64,000 nt of DNA from Cytophagaceae bacterium (GTDB lineage: Bacteria > Bacteroidota > Bacteroidia > Cytophagales > Spirosomataceae), in contig JAIYBU010000085.1 of NCBI GenBank assembly GCA_027488335.1, forward strand, positions 1 through 64,000, given 5' to 3'. The position numbers were made by a program, and so were the translations under genes. The notes beneath the pieces are model-generated. The model did no database searches and was not told the origin of the DNA. It was given only the letters and a program-made list of their open reading frames with translations. Positions 27,778-35,791 of the stretch are shown here, one piece after another; position 1 is the first letter of the stretch; every line of letters starts with the position of its first letter.

Positions 27778-29106
27778 ATGGAAAAACTAACAATTATCGG
27801 TGGCGGAATGACGGGCCTTGCAGCGGCCTATATCGCAGCCAAACAAGGCGTGAAAGTAACAGTAGTTGAAGGAAGCGATAAATTCGGTGGGCTTCTCAAT
27901 ACGTTTGAAATAGGTGGAAACCAACTCGAACACTATTATCACCACTTTTTCACGCAAGATGCCGAGCTGCGTTGGTTACTCGAAGACCTCAAAATATCAG
28001 ATAAAGCCTTCTACAAAAAAACCACGATGGGGGTTTTTCGTAATGGTAAAATCTATGATTTTAATTCACCGATTGATTTATTGAAATTCAAGCCCGTAGG
28101 TTTAATCGGCAAAGTTCGTTTCGGTCTGACAAGCCTTTTCTTAGGTAAAATGGCCAAATGGCGTGAAAACGAAGGAATTCCGACACTTGATTGGTTTTAT
28201 CGTTGGGCTGGCCGTGATATTACCGATGCACTTTGGAAACCAATGCTCAATATAAAGTTTGGGCCGTATGCCAATAAAGTTCCGTTGGCTTGGATGATTG
28301 GCCGAATGGCACAACGCCTAAATTCTCGCAAGGGTGGCGACGAACGCCTCGGTTATATCAACGGTAGTTGGAAAATTTTGATGGATACGCTAATTTCTCG
28401 TTTAGAGCAAATGGGCGTAGAATTAATCAAGAACGAACCAATCGAAGAGTTTAAGATAGCAAATGGAAAGGTAGAAGGCATTATTACCAAAAACATGACC
28501 ATTGATGGTGGAAAGTTTCTTTTAACAATTCCGTCGCTGTATTTCGATAAAATCAAAAATTGCCCACTCGATGCCAATGGCGTTGAATATTTCGGAGCAG
28601 TTTGTACGATTTTAGAATTGAAAAAATCGTTTAGCCATATTTATTGGATGAACGTTGCCGACGAAGGTTATCCTTTCGGTGGAGTTATCGAACACACGAA
28701 CTTCATTCCGAAAGAAGAATACAACGGCTCGCACATTGTGTATCTTTCTCGTTATTTTGCCATGAGCGAATCTTTGGCAACCATGACCGAAGATGAAATC
28801 AAAGCAGTGATGATTCCGCCATTGAAGAAAATCAACCCTGAGTTTTCGGAAGATTGGATTAAAAATGTTTTTGTTTTCAAAACCAATACAGCCGCAACGG
28901 TCTGCGATTTGAATTTCTCTGAAAAAGTAACTAATTGCAAAACCGCTACCGAAAATCTTTACTTAGCAAATATGGTGCATATTTATCCCGACGAACGCAG
29001 CACCAACAACTCAATCAGGGTTGCTGCCGAAGCCTGCAAAGCAATGGGAATAAATGCAGATTCAGTACCTTACGGAGCTTCTCTTTCGGGTCAAATTGGA
29101 TTTTAA
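27778..29106 (+). CDS. FAD-dependent amine-oxidase-like oxidoreductase of the glycan cluster
   Basis: A 442-residue flavoprotein. The N-terminal FAD motif is LTIIGGGMTGLAAAYIAAKQ, followed by VVEGSDKFGGLLNTFE, the GG motif typical of protoporphyrinogen oxidase, phytoene desaturase and UDP-galactopyranose mutase relatives. The C-terminus LYLANMVHIYPDERSTNNSI closes the FAD site. It has no signal peptide. Homologues of this kind are often found beside GT2 genes in surface polysaccharide clusters, where the reaction is not established; heme biosynthesis is unlikely here because no hem genes are adjacent. It starts 54 bases after the membrane protein gene. Confidence 0.72.
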   Translation: MEKLTIIGGGMTGLAAAYIAAKQGVKVTVVEGSDKFGGLLNTFEIGGNQLEHYYHHFFTQDAELRWLLEDLKISDKAFYKKTTMGVFRNGKIYDFNSPIDLLKFKPVGLIGKVRFGLTSLFLGKMAKWRENEGIPTLDWFYRWAGRDITDALWKPMLNIKFGPYANKVPLAWMIGRMAQRLNSRKGGDERLGYINGSWKILMDTLISRLEQMGVELIKNEPIEEFKIANGKVEGIITKNMTIDGGKFLLTIPSLYFDKIKNCPLDANGVEYFGAVCTILELKKSFSHIYWMNVADEGYPFGGVIEHTNFIPKEEYNGSHIVYLSRYFAMSESLATMTEDEIKAVMIPPLKKINPEFSEDWIKNVFVFKTNTAATVCDLNFSEKVTNCKTATENLYLANMVHIYPDERSTNNSIRVAAEACKAMGINADSVPYGASLSGQIGF

Positions 29107-29198
29107 TGATTTTTTGAAAAATAGTTAAATAATTTTTCAATTATAAAACTTTTCATATAATGTTGGCGTTTACCTATCATACGCATTGAAAAGTTGCA

Positions 29199-29236
29199 AA
29201 GTCTTGTCTGTCACTCAGGCAAGACTTTTTTGTTTT
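29199..29236 (+). terminator. terminator inside the glycan cluster
   Basis: AAGTCTTG pairs with CAAGACTT, extended by CTG/CAG inside, and is followed by TTTTTTG. It ends the transcript of the FAD oxidoreductase and separates it from the last glycosyltransferase gene. Confidence 0.75.
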
Positions 29237-29262
29237 CTTGCCCTTTTATGCTTCAAAAAATA

Positions 29263-29270
29263 TATCTTTG
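29263..29270 (+). promoter_or_regulatory. -7 promoter box before the fourth glycosyltransferase
   Basis: TATCTTTG matches TAnnTTTG, 27 bases after the terminator T run and about 80 bases before the ATG at 29352. A TTG at 29238-29240 lies 22 bases upstream, slightly farther than ideal. Confidence 0.5.
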
Positions 29271-29351
29271 TAACTAAAAGTTTTTACTCATCAAAACTGA
29301 AGACTCGTTGACTTTAAACAACTAACGAACTTCGACCTACTTTACACACCA

Positions 29352-30299
29352 ATGATTTCGATTGTTATCCCGATTTATAACGAAGAAGAAAACCTACAAA
29401 ATCTTTATACTCGCCTGACCAATGCTGCTCCATCTTGGAAAGAAGATTACGAAATTGTCTTGATTGATGATGGCTCACGTGATAGCTCGTTGACGATGAT
29501 GCGAGTAATGGCGGAAAAAGATTCGCACGTGCGGGTTATTAAACTTTCGAGAAATTTTGGTCATCAACCAGCTATTTCTGCAGGAATTCAAGAAGCCAAA
29601 GGCGATGCAATTATTATCATGGATGGCGATTTGCAAGACCCTCCTGAAGAATTACACCGTTTTCTGGATAAATGGCGTGAAGGCTATGAGGTTGTTTATG
29701 CGGTAAGAACAAAACGTAAAGAAGGTTTCTTCAAGAAATTGGCCTATTCGAGTTTTTATAGAATCATGGCTGCCATTTCAGATATTGAAATTCCACTTGA
29801 TTCAGGCGATTTCTGTGTCATGGATAGAAAAGTAGTAAATGTGCTGGTGCATGATATGCCCGAACAAATACGCTTTATTCGTGGTATGCGTGCGTATGCA
29901 GGTTTCAAGCAAATAGGAGTAACGTATGAGCGTGCCGAGCGTGCCGCTGGCGAAGTCAAATATACTTTCAAAAAATTAGTACAATTGGCTCTTGATGGGC
30001 TTTTCGGATTTTCGAGTTTCCCGCTTAGACTTTCTACGTATCTGGGTATTTCTATTGCCATTCCTTCCCTTATTATTGGTGTTTTCTTTTTGGTTCACCG
30101 TCTTTTCGGATTCAAAGTATTTGGACATACGCCCGAAGAAACCCCAGGCTTAGCTTCATTGGCCGTTGGAATGTTTTTCTTGGGCGGAGTAATGCTAACG
30201 ATGCTCGGAATTATTGGCGAATATATCAGCCGAATTTATATTGAAGTCAAAAAACGTCCGTTTTTTGTCATTGACGAGATTATTGAGAAGAAAAAATAG
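29352..30299 (+). CDS. GtrB/ArnC-like undecaprenyl-phosphate glycosyltransferase
   Basis: A 315-residue GT2 enzyme: MISIVIPIYNEEENLQNLYT, VLIDDGSRDSSL, KLSRNFGHQPAISAGI, and the DxD region IIMDGDLQDPPEELHRF. The characteristic motif near residue 195, YERAERAAGEVKYTFKKL, belongs to the GtrB/DPM1 group. Two C-terminal membrane helices follow (LGISIAIPSLIIGVFFLV and GMFFLGGVMLTMLGIIGEY). It should transfer a sugar from a nucleotide donor to polyprenyl phosphate at the inner membrane. It has its own promoter and is the second enzyme of this kind in the window, although it resembles the known GtrB family more closely than the first. Confidence 0.88.
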   Translation: MISIVIPIYNEEENLQNLYTRLTNAAPSWKEDYEIVLIDDGSRDSSLTMMRVMAEKDSHVRVIKLSRNFGHQPAISAGIQEAKGDAIIIMDGDLQDPPEELHRFLDKWREGYEVVYAVRTKRKEGFFKKLAYSSFYRIMAAISDIEIPLDSGDFCVMDRKVVNVLVHDMPEQIRFIRGMRAYAGFKQIGVTYERAERAAGEVKYTFKKLVQLALDGLFGFSSFPLRLSTYLGISIAIPSLIIGVFFLVHRLFGFKVFGHTPEETPGLASLAVGMFFLGGVMLTMLGIIGEYISRIYIEVKKRPFFVIDEIIEKKK

Positions 30300-30358
30300 T
30301 TTTCTTTCATTGGTTCAGACAATTTCCTTGATGCTCCGCTCAACCACTGAAAAAACTA

Positions 30359-30616
30359 TTAAAGTGATGTTTTTCTGTATTTAAACTTGAAAAACAAAAT
30401 CACTAACGAAAGAATCAACGTGAAGGCATTTGCTGCAATCACAGGAAAAGCGTTTGCTTTAATTCCGTAAACCAACCACATCAATACTCCAGTAGTAAAA
30501 ATCAAAAACATGGCCAGCGATACATCTTTGGCTGATTTGGTTTTATAGATTTGTAACACTTGAGGAACAAAGGCAATCGTGGTCAGAATACCTGCTACAT
30601 AACCGAGGGTTTCCAT
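30359..30616 (-). CDS. SemiSWEET / PQ-loop family transporter
   Basis: An 85-residue protein with three predicted membrane helices, forming one half of a SWEET-type sugar transporter that works as a dimer. The PQ motif is in GILTTIAFVPQVLQIYKTKS, and the conserved tryptophan/asparagine region follows (GVLMWLVYGIKANAFPVIAA). Bacterial SemiSWEETs move sugars across the inner membrane; the substrate is unknown. A TATTTTTG promoter-like box lies about 25 bases upstream. It is a single-gene unit convergent with the glycosyltransferase cluster. Confidence 0.85.
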   Translation of the reverse strand: METLGYVAGILTTIAFVPQVLQIYKTKSAKDVSLAMFLIFTTGVLMWLVYGIKANAFPVIAANAFTLILSLVILFFKFKYRKTSL

Positions 30617-30726
30617 TGTATTAAAATATTTGTTTCTACAAAAATAACGGAAAAATTATATAAATCAGTTCAAAAACGCCAATAATCACAGATAAAACTT
30701 TAAAAAGTACAATATTAACAAAAATA

Positions 30727-30762
30727 AAAGCCCCATAATCTCGAAAATTATGGGGCTTTATT
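30727..30762 (-). terminator. terminator after fabI
   Basis: AAAGCCCCATAAT and ATTATGGGGCTTT form a 13-base perfect stem, with a T run on the minus-strand 3' side. It lies 20 bases past the fabI stop codon. Confidence 0.85.
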
Positions 30763-30779
30763 ATGAAATTATTCTTGGG

Positions 30780-31592
30780 TTATTTTTCCATAAATGCCAT
30801 CACATCTTCCGAAATACCAGTATTCACAAAGCCACCATCGTGGAAAAGGTTTTGCATCGTAACCATACGAGTAAGGTCAGAGAAAAGTGTAATACAATAA
30901 TCGGCACAAGAATCGGCCGAGGCATTTCCCAATGGAGATATTTTATCGGCAAAATCAAAGAATTTATCAAAACCACCAATGCCAGAGCCAGCCGAAGTTT
31001 CGGTAGGAGACTGAGAAATGGTATTGACACGCACTTTTTTTAGTTTTCCGAAGCGGTACCCATAGCTACGAGCAATCGACTCAAGCATGGCTTTTGCCTC
31101 GGCCATATCGGTATAAAACGGAAACGTTCGTTGAGCCGCCATATAGCTTAGTGCCACAAACGAACCCCATTCATTCATAGCATCCAATTTTTCGGCTGTC
31201 TGTAAGAATTTATGAAACGAAAGAGCCGAAATATCAACACTTTTCAGAAACCAATCATAATTCAAATCGCCGTAGGCTTTTCCTTTACGAATATTGGGCG
31301 ACATTCCGATGGAGTGCAACACAAAATCAACCTTTCCACCAAAATGCTCCATTGATTTTGTGTACAGGTTTTCAATATCTTCAACCGAAGTGGCATCTGC
31401 AGCTATAATTGGTGCTTCGCAAATCTCAGCCAATTTATTGATTTCGCCCATACGCATCGCAATCGGGGCATTGGTCAAAACTATCTTTGCTCCTTCTTCG
31501 TGTGCTTTTAAAGCCACCTTCCAAGCAATTGATTTTTCGTTTAATGCACCAGAAACGATGCCTGTTTTACCTTTAAGAAGTCCGTATGCCAT
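30780..31592 (-). CDS. fabI: enoyl-[acyl-carrier-protein] reductase (NADH)
   Basis: Last step of each fatty acid elongation cycle, reducing trans-2-enoyl-ACP; target of triclosan-type inhibitors. The SDR fold begins LKGKTGIVSGALNEKSIAWK, with the variant cofactor loop GALNEKSIAW typical of FabI. The active site Tyr-x6-Lys lies in FYTDMAEAKAML, and substrate loop QSPTETSAGSGIGGF follows. 270 residues is full length. A TACCTTTG promoter box is present at 31642-31649. The gene is monocistronic with a strong terminator. Cytoplasmic. Confidence 0.95.
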   Translation of the reverse strand: MAYGLLKGKTGIVSGALNEKSIAWKVALKAHEEGAKIVLTNAPIAMRMGEINKLAEICEAPIIAADATSVEDIENLYTKSMEHFGGKVDFVLHSIGMSPNIRKGKAYGDLNYDWFLKSVDISALSFHKFLQTAEKLDAMNEWGSFVALSYMAAQRTFPFYTDMAEAKAMLESIARSYGYRFGKLKKVRVNTISQSPTETSAGSGIGGFDKFFDFADKISPLGNASADSCADYCITLFSDLTRMVTMQNLFHDGGFVNTGISEDVMAFMEK

Positions 31593-31641
31593 TATTTTGT
31601 TGTTTACGAATAGATAAGCCTACTTTTAAATTTTAAGGTCT

Positions 31642-31649
31642 CAAAGGTA
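31642..31649 (-). promoter_or_regulatory. -7 promoter box before fabI
   Basis: TACCTTTG on the minus strand matches TAnnTTTG exactly, 50 bases before the fabI ATG. The -33 position is not clear. Confidence 0.5.
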
Positions 31650-31669
31650 CATTTTTTCTAAAAAATAAA

Positions 31670-31699
31670 AAACCGCCTCTCAAATCAGAAAGACGGTTT
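31670..31699 (-). terminator. terminator after the acyl-CoA dehydrogenase gene
   Basis: On the minus strand an AAACCGTCTTTCT / AGAGGCGGTTT hairpin with minor mismatches is followed by TTTTTT. It lies 52 bases past the stop codon. Confidence 0.65.
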
Positions 31700-31750
31700 A
31701 TTGATTTTTAGTTGTTGATTCTAAGCCTTTTTAAAAAATTACCCTATTCT

Positions 31751-33550
31751 TTAAAAAATGTATTTGTTTTCCTCAATCATTGCATCGGCCACACGACGAC
31801 GAGCGTTTTTGAGGTTCATTGGTTCAATCTTAGTGAAACGTTTCAAACCCATAAGCATTACTCTGAGTTCATCGCCTTCTGCAAACGATGTGATAGCCTC
31901 ACGACCCGCATTATTTACTCTTGCTACTGCTTCGTGCAAATAAATTAAAGCCATATCTTTTTGCAGCTCAACCGCAGCTTCGCCTTTAATACCGATAAGT
32001 TTTTCAACTCTCAATAGTGCCGATTCGGCAACATAAATTTCGATAGCCATGTCGGCTACATTCATCAAAATTTCTTGTTCGTTCGAAAGCGACATCATGA
32101 ATTTCTGTACTGCCGCACCCGAAACCATCAACGCTGCTTTTTTCAAGTTTTTCAATACTTTTTTCTCTGCTGCAAATAATGTTTCATCGTCAGCCGAACT
32201 GAAGTCTGGAATCGACATAATTTCCTTACCAACTGCCATTGCAGGACCCATAAGGTCAAGTTCGCCTTTCATAGCACGCTTCAAAAGCATATCAACAATC
32301 AACATACGGTTGATTTCGTTTGTGCCTTCAAAAATACGGTTGATACGTGCATCACGGTAAGCACGCTCCATCGGAGCATCGGCCGAGTAACCCATTCCAC
32401 CATACACCTGCAAGCTTTCATCGACTACATAGTCCAGAACTTCTGAGCTATGCACTTTCATAATGGCACACTCAATAGCAAATTGTTCGAGTGCCTTTAA
32501 TTTTGCTTCAGCATCACCCAAACCTTGTGATTTAAGGTCTTCGATGGCATCATCAATATTTTGTCCTGCACGATAATTGGCTGTTTCAGAAGCAAAAATG
32601 CGAGTAGCCATTTCGGCCAATTTATGCTTTATTGCCCCAAATGAGGAAATAGAAACACCAAATTGTTTTCGTTCGTTTGCGTAATTGATTGCATGATTTA
32701 ACGAACCTTTTGACCCACCTACTACAGCAATGCCGAGTTTGATACGACCAATATTTAGGATATTTACTGCAATCTTAAAGCCATTTCCACGAGTTGATAG
32801 CAAATTTTCAACAGGAACATGACAATCGTTAAAGAAAACTTGACGTGTATCCGAACCTTTGATACCAAGTTTATGCTCAGGTTCATTCATCGTGATTCCA
32901 CCAAAAGTTTTTTCTACGATGAAAGCTGTTAGATTTTTATCGTCATCAATTTTAGCAAAAACGATAAACAACTCGGCAAAACCGCCATTGGTTATCCACA
33001 TTTTTTGTCCGTTGATGATATAATGCTTTCCATCAGCAGAAAGAGTAGCTTTTGATTTTCCAGCATTTGCATCCGAACCAGAATCAGGCTCTGTCAGGCA
33101 GTAGGCAGCTTTCCATTCGCCAGAAGCCAAAAGAGGTAAATATTTAGCTTTTTGCTCTTCGTTGCCATAATAGACAATTGGCAAAGTACCGATACCTGTA
33201 TGAGCTGATTGTGCTACCGAGAACGAATGACCTGTTCCGAGAGCCTCAGCAACCAACATCGAAGTATTAAAATTCATACCAAAACCACCATATTCTTCAG
33301 GAACAGCTGTTCCAAGAATACCCAACTCTCCAGCTTTTGTCATTAATGAAGAAATTAATTCTGGGGATTTAGCCGTATCAATTTCGTTGAGGCGAGGGTG
33401 AACTTCGGTTTTCAAGAAATCACGGCAAGTTTCGGCAATCATTTGTTGCTCTTCCGTAAATTCTTCTGGAATGAAAATTTGGTGAGCTTCAACTTCTTTG
33501 ATTAAAAATTCGCCACCTTTGATTGATGATTTGTTTTCGGTTGCTGTCAT
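31751..33550 (-). CDS. acyl-CoA dehydrogenase
   Basis: FAD enzyme for the first oxidation of fatty acyl-CoA in beta-oxidation. The 599-residue protein has the family domains in order: N-terminal helices, the middle beta domain (YCLTEPDSGSDANAGKSKA, KMWITNGGFAELFIVFAK) and the C-terminal helical domain with QVYGGMGYSADAPMERAYRD and the FEGTNEINRMLI motif that contacts FAD. An extra C-terminal ~150 residues make it a long variant, like mammalian VLCAD-type and many Bacteroidota enzymes. The open frame extends to 33637, but the promoter and operators lie inside that stretch, so the ATG at 33548-33550 (MTATENKSS) is chosen. Regulation is probably by a repressor at the twin sites upstream. Confidence 0.92.
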   Translation of the reverse strand: MTATENKSSIKGGEFLIKEVEAHQIFIPEEFTEEQQMIAETCRDFLKTEVHPRLNEIDTAKSPELISSLMTKAGELGILGTAVPEEYGGFGMNFNTSMLVAEALGTGHSFSVAQSAHTGIGTLPIVYYGNEEQKAKYLPLLASGEWKAAYCLTEPDSGSDANAGKSKATLSADGKHYIINGQKMWITNGGFAELFIVFAKIDDDKNLTAFIVEKTFGGITMNEPEHKLGIKGSDTRQVFFNDCHVPVENLLSTRGNGFKIAVNILNIGRIKLGIAVVGGSKGSLNHAINYANERKQFGVSISSFGAIKHKLAEMATRIFASETANYRAGQNIDDAIEDLKSQGLGDAEAKLKALEQFAIECAIMKVHSSEVLDYVVDESLQVYGGMGYSADAPMERAYRDARINRIFEGTNEINRMLIVDMLLKRAMKGELDLMGPAMAVGKEIMSIPDFSSADDETLFAAEKKVLKNLKKAALMVSGAAVQKFMMSLSNEQEILMNVADMAIEIYVAESALLRVEKLIGIKGEAAVELQKDMALIYLHEAVARVNNAGREAITSFAEGDELRVMLMGLKRFTKIEPMNLKNARRRVADAMIEENKYIF

Positions 33551-33577
33551 GGTATTTATAGTTGAATATTTTTGTCG

Positions 33578-33603
33578 AAAATTATTATGCGTGCATACTA
33601 TTA
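33578..33603 (-). promoter_or_regulatory. operator-like repeat 1 of the acyl-CoA dehydrogenase promoter
   Basis: One of two 26-base direct repeats; this one contains the palindrome TATGC-GT-GCATA (33586-33597). It lies just downstream of the predicted transcription start, where a bound repressor would block initiation. Another TATGC half-site follows at 33602-33606. Confidence 0.65.
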
Positions 33604-33605
33604 TG

Positions 33606-33637
33606 CAAATATAAATATTTTTAAAATTATTATGCAA
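33606..33637 (-). promoter_or_regulatory. promoter of the acyl-CoA dehydrogenase gene
   Basis: Minus-strand TATATTTG (33613 to 33606) fits TAnnTTTG, with TTG (33637-33635) 21 bases upstream as the -33 element. Expected start is near 33600, giving a 5' leader of about 50 bases. The -33 element lies inside operator-like repeat 2. Confidence 0.6.
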
Positions 33638-33648
33638 GCATACTAATA
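33623..33648 (-). promoter_or_regulatory. operator-like repeat 2 of the acyl-CoA dehydrogenase promoter
   Basis: The second copy of the 26-base repeat differs from the first at three positions and contains the palindrome TATGC-AA-GCATA (33631-33642). It starts 45 bases from copy 1 and overlaps the -33 element. A dimeric TetR-type regulator is a plausible reader, by analogy with fatty-acid regulators, but none is encoded in the window. Confidence 0.65.
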
Positions 33649-33668
33649 AAAATATTTTAAAAAAATAA

Positions 33669-33709
33669 AAAAATCCTCGGTCTTCATAATTGAAATACCG
33701 AGGATTTTT
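33669..33709 (-). terminator. terminator after the GH78-like gene
   Basis: AAAAATCCTCGGT and ACCGAGGATTTTT form a 13-base perfect stem around a 15-base loop, with a T run on the minus-strand side. Confidence 0.85.
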
Positions 33710-33727
33710 AAAATAGGCACTTTACTA

Positions 33728-35398
33728 CTACTCTATCATGAACTCATAGTTTCCGCTTGAAACGTCAAAGATTGCTTTATCTTTTTCTGTTTTTATGTAG
33801 GTAATGCCTTCTATTTTTACAGGTTTCTTTTTTACCACGAAGAGCTTCCCTCCTTCTTTAATATTATTAATTGTTTTACCAGTGGGTAGTAGCAACTGTA
33901 CTTGTGCCGATGAATTTGCTGGAATACTCAGTTTTAGACTAAATTTAGTTCCTTGCCAATTCGATTGGCTCGTAATCTGTCCATAGTTTGTATCAAAAGT
34001 TTTCGATTCGGTAGTCAAACTTGTAGCTATCACCGTTTTTGATTCATTAAGATTGGGTTCAACAATGGCTTTTTTTGTATAAACTTTATTTAGAAAATCT
34101 TCTGAATACGCATAGTTTTCTACGAATGGAGTATTTTCGGCTATTACTTTGGCAAGCAAAGTATTTTCATCTGCCTTTTTAGGAAGTCCCTCTACCTCAA
34201 CATATCTAAATCCGTGATAGCTAAATTTAGGTTCCCACTTTTCAAGGCCATATCCTTTTAAGAGATATTTGTCAGTGGATTTGATTCCTTTTTGGTCGGC
34301 TAAACCTTTGTCGGTTAGGGTTTCGGCAAATTTAAGTTCTACTTCTTTGGTTGCTTTACCTTCCGTTTGTAGATACACAAAGCCAACAATATTTTGTCCG
34401 AAATCAAACACATAACGGCCTTTTCGTGGTTCGGTCATTTTTACAGCCTTAATTTCTTTGATAACCTGCATTTGTGGCGAAATCAAGGGTTTTAATTCGA
34501 TTCCACTTTGAGCCTCATCCATCATTGCGGCATTTTCCCAATCTTTGCCATATTCGAGTTGGGCATTATACGTTTCGCCGCCATACATTAAGTTTGAAAT
34601 GATTGGTGAAAGTCGAGTTTTCCAACTTCCATCAGAAATAACTGTTTGACGAGAACCATCATAAAACTCCATTTCCATCTGAAATAAAAGTTTGTTTGGT
34701 TGATTTCCTTTTTGCCAAGCATTGCCGAGTGTTGCCGTAATGAAGTTGATTCCGATGCTTAAATCTTCATTCGAGATTTCATAAATTTGGTAAGGAATGG
34801 CCTTTGAATTTTGAAGGATACCAGGTGAAAGAAAATCTTGTCCTACTTTTTTTCCATTGAAAATCAAATGGTAAGCTCCTACTCCAGTTACATAAATTCT
34901 TGCTCTTGTGGCACGTTTGCTTAAGTTAAATTCTTTTTGAAGCTCGATAGATTTGCCATCAGTTCCGTTTTTCCCAATCCAATGAGCTGACCAATCTTCT
35001 TTTTTGAGTAGAGCCATTTCCCACCAAGTTGGCTCAGAATATTGTGTTGGTTTGTTTTTTTCATTCCACACTTTCACTTTCCAGAAATATCTCTTTCGTG
35101 ATTCGAGTGGCTTTCCTGCATAATCTATTTTTATTGATTGCTCGGATTTTACCATTCCTGAGTTCCAAACGTTTCCATTATCTTTTTTAAGGTCGGCTTC
35201 GTTATCGGCTACTAATATTTGGTAAGCTGTTTGTTTTACTCCACGATTAGTGGCTTTCATTTGCCACGATAATCTTGGGGTTATAACTTCCAAGCCCAAT
35301 GGCGTTTCTTGGTATTCACATCTGAGTTTTTCAAGTGTTTGTGCATTTGCTTGAAAAATATTCAAACTTATAAAAAGCAAAATGAGTGTTTTCTTCAT
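33728..35398 (-). CDS. GH78 alpha-L-rhamnosidase-like protein lacking the catalytic domain
   Basis: A 556-residue exported protein (signal peptide MKKTLILLFISLNIFQANAQ). Residues about 20-130 form the Ig-like domain that opens Bacteroidota rhamnosidases (LRCEYQETPLGLEVITPRLS). Residues 135-300 (WSAHWIGK, YVTGVGAYHLIFNGKKVG, LGNAWQKG) are the rhamnosidase N domain, and about 320-425 (VFDFGQNIVGFVYLQ, YHGFRYVEVEG) the next beta domain. In full enzymes (about 900 residues) the (alpha/alpha)6 catalytic barrel follows. Here only its first strand, VENYAYSEDFLNKVYT, is left. The sequence then runs straight into a C-terminal beta domain (YGQITSQSNWQGTKFSLKLS, IPANSSAQVQLLLPTGK). It should therefore be inactive, perhaps a carbohydrate-binding protein. 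A deletion origin is inference. Confidence 0.75.
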   Translation of the reverse strand: MKKTLILLFISLNIFQANAQTLEKLRCEYQETPLGLEVITPRLSWQMKATNRGVKQTAYQILVADNEADLKKDNGNVWNSGMVKSEQSIKIDYAGKPLESRKRYFWKVKVWNEKNKPTQYSEPTWWEMALLKKEDWSAHWIGKNGTDGKSIELQKEFNLSKRATRARIYVTGVGAYHLIFNGKKVGQDFLSPGILQNSKAIPYQIYEISNEDLSIGINFITATLGNAWQKGNQPNKLLFQMEMEFYDGSRQTVISDGSWKTRLSPIISNLMYGGETYNAQLEYGKDWENAAMMDEAQSGIELKPLISPQMQVIKEIKAVKMTEPRKGRYVFDFGQNIVGFVYLQTEGKATKEVELKFAETLTDKGLADQKGIKSTDKYLLKGYGLEKWEPKFSYHGFRYVEVEGLPKKADENTLLAKVIAENTPFVENYAYSEDFLNKVYTKKAIVEPNLNESKTVIATSLTTESKTFDTNYGQITSQSNWQGTKFSLKLSIPANSSAQVQLLLPTGKTINNIKEGGKLFVVKKKPVKIEGITYIKTEKDKAIFDVSSGNYEFMIE

Positions 35399-35791
35399 CT
35401 AATTTTCTTTTGGTTTCTACTAAAAAAACTGTTATTTCTTAATTGTTTGGCAATTTCTTAAAATATTGTCTATTATTTACCCTATTTATTGTGTTTTGTT
35501 GATAAAAGTCGCTCATTTCCCTTTTATCATTCAAAACTTCCGCTTCGTCAAACAAAACTTTCAGCCTATTTGACATGTTGTTACATTTGACGGGTAATCT
35601 TGGTTTTGTATCAAGCTTATTAATTTCTATTATTTAAAATTCATCAACCGTTCAAAACAAAAACCTACCATTCTTCACTATTTTTCAAGCAAAAAGTATT
35701 CAAAATTGTCTTGGAATTAAATTTTTACCGTTTTGAAAACTTATAAGAACAGTATTATCATTTTAATTTATTACTACAAAAAATCCAATTT
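35399..35791. other. 393-base non-coding region between divergent genes
   Basis: AT-rich gap between the divergent GH78-like gene and the TonB receptor gene. I see no RNA gene, repeat or exact TAnnTTTG promoter; the nearest candidates (TAATCTTG near 35582) have one mismatch. It presumably holds both promoters. Confidence 0.5.

Noticed and set aside
27778-29106. Protoporphyrinogen oxidase (heme synthesis) assignment for the FAD oxidoreductase
   Set aside because: The FAD motifs fit the wider superfamily, but it is embedded in glycosyltransferase genes and no hem gene is near.
33551-33637. N-terminal extension of the acyl-CoA dehydrogenase frame
   Set aside because: The promoter and both operator-like repeats lie in this stretch, so it cannot be translated from that promoter.
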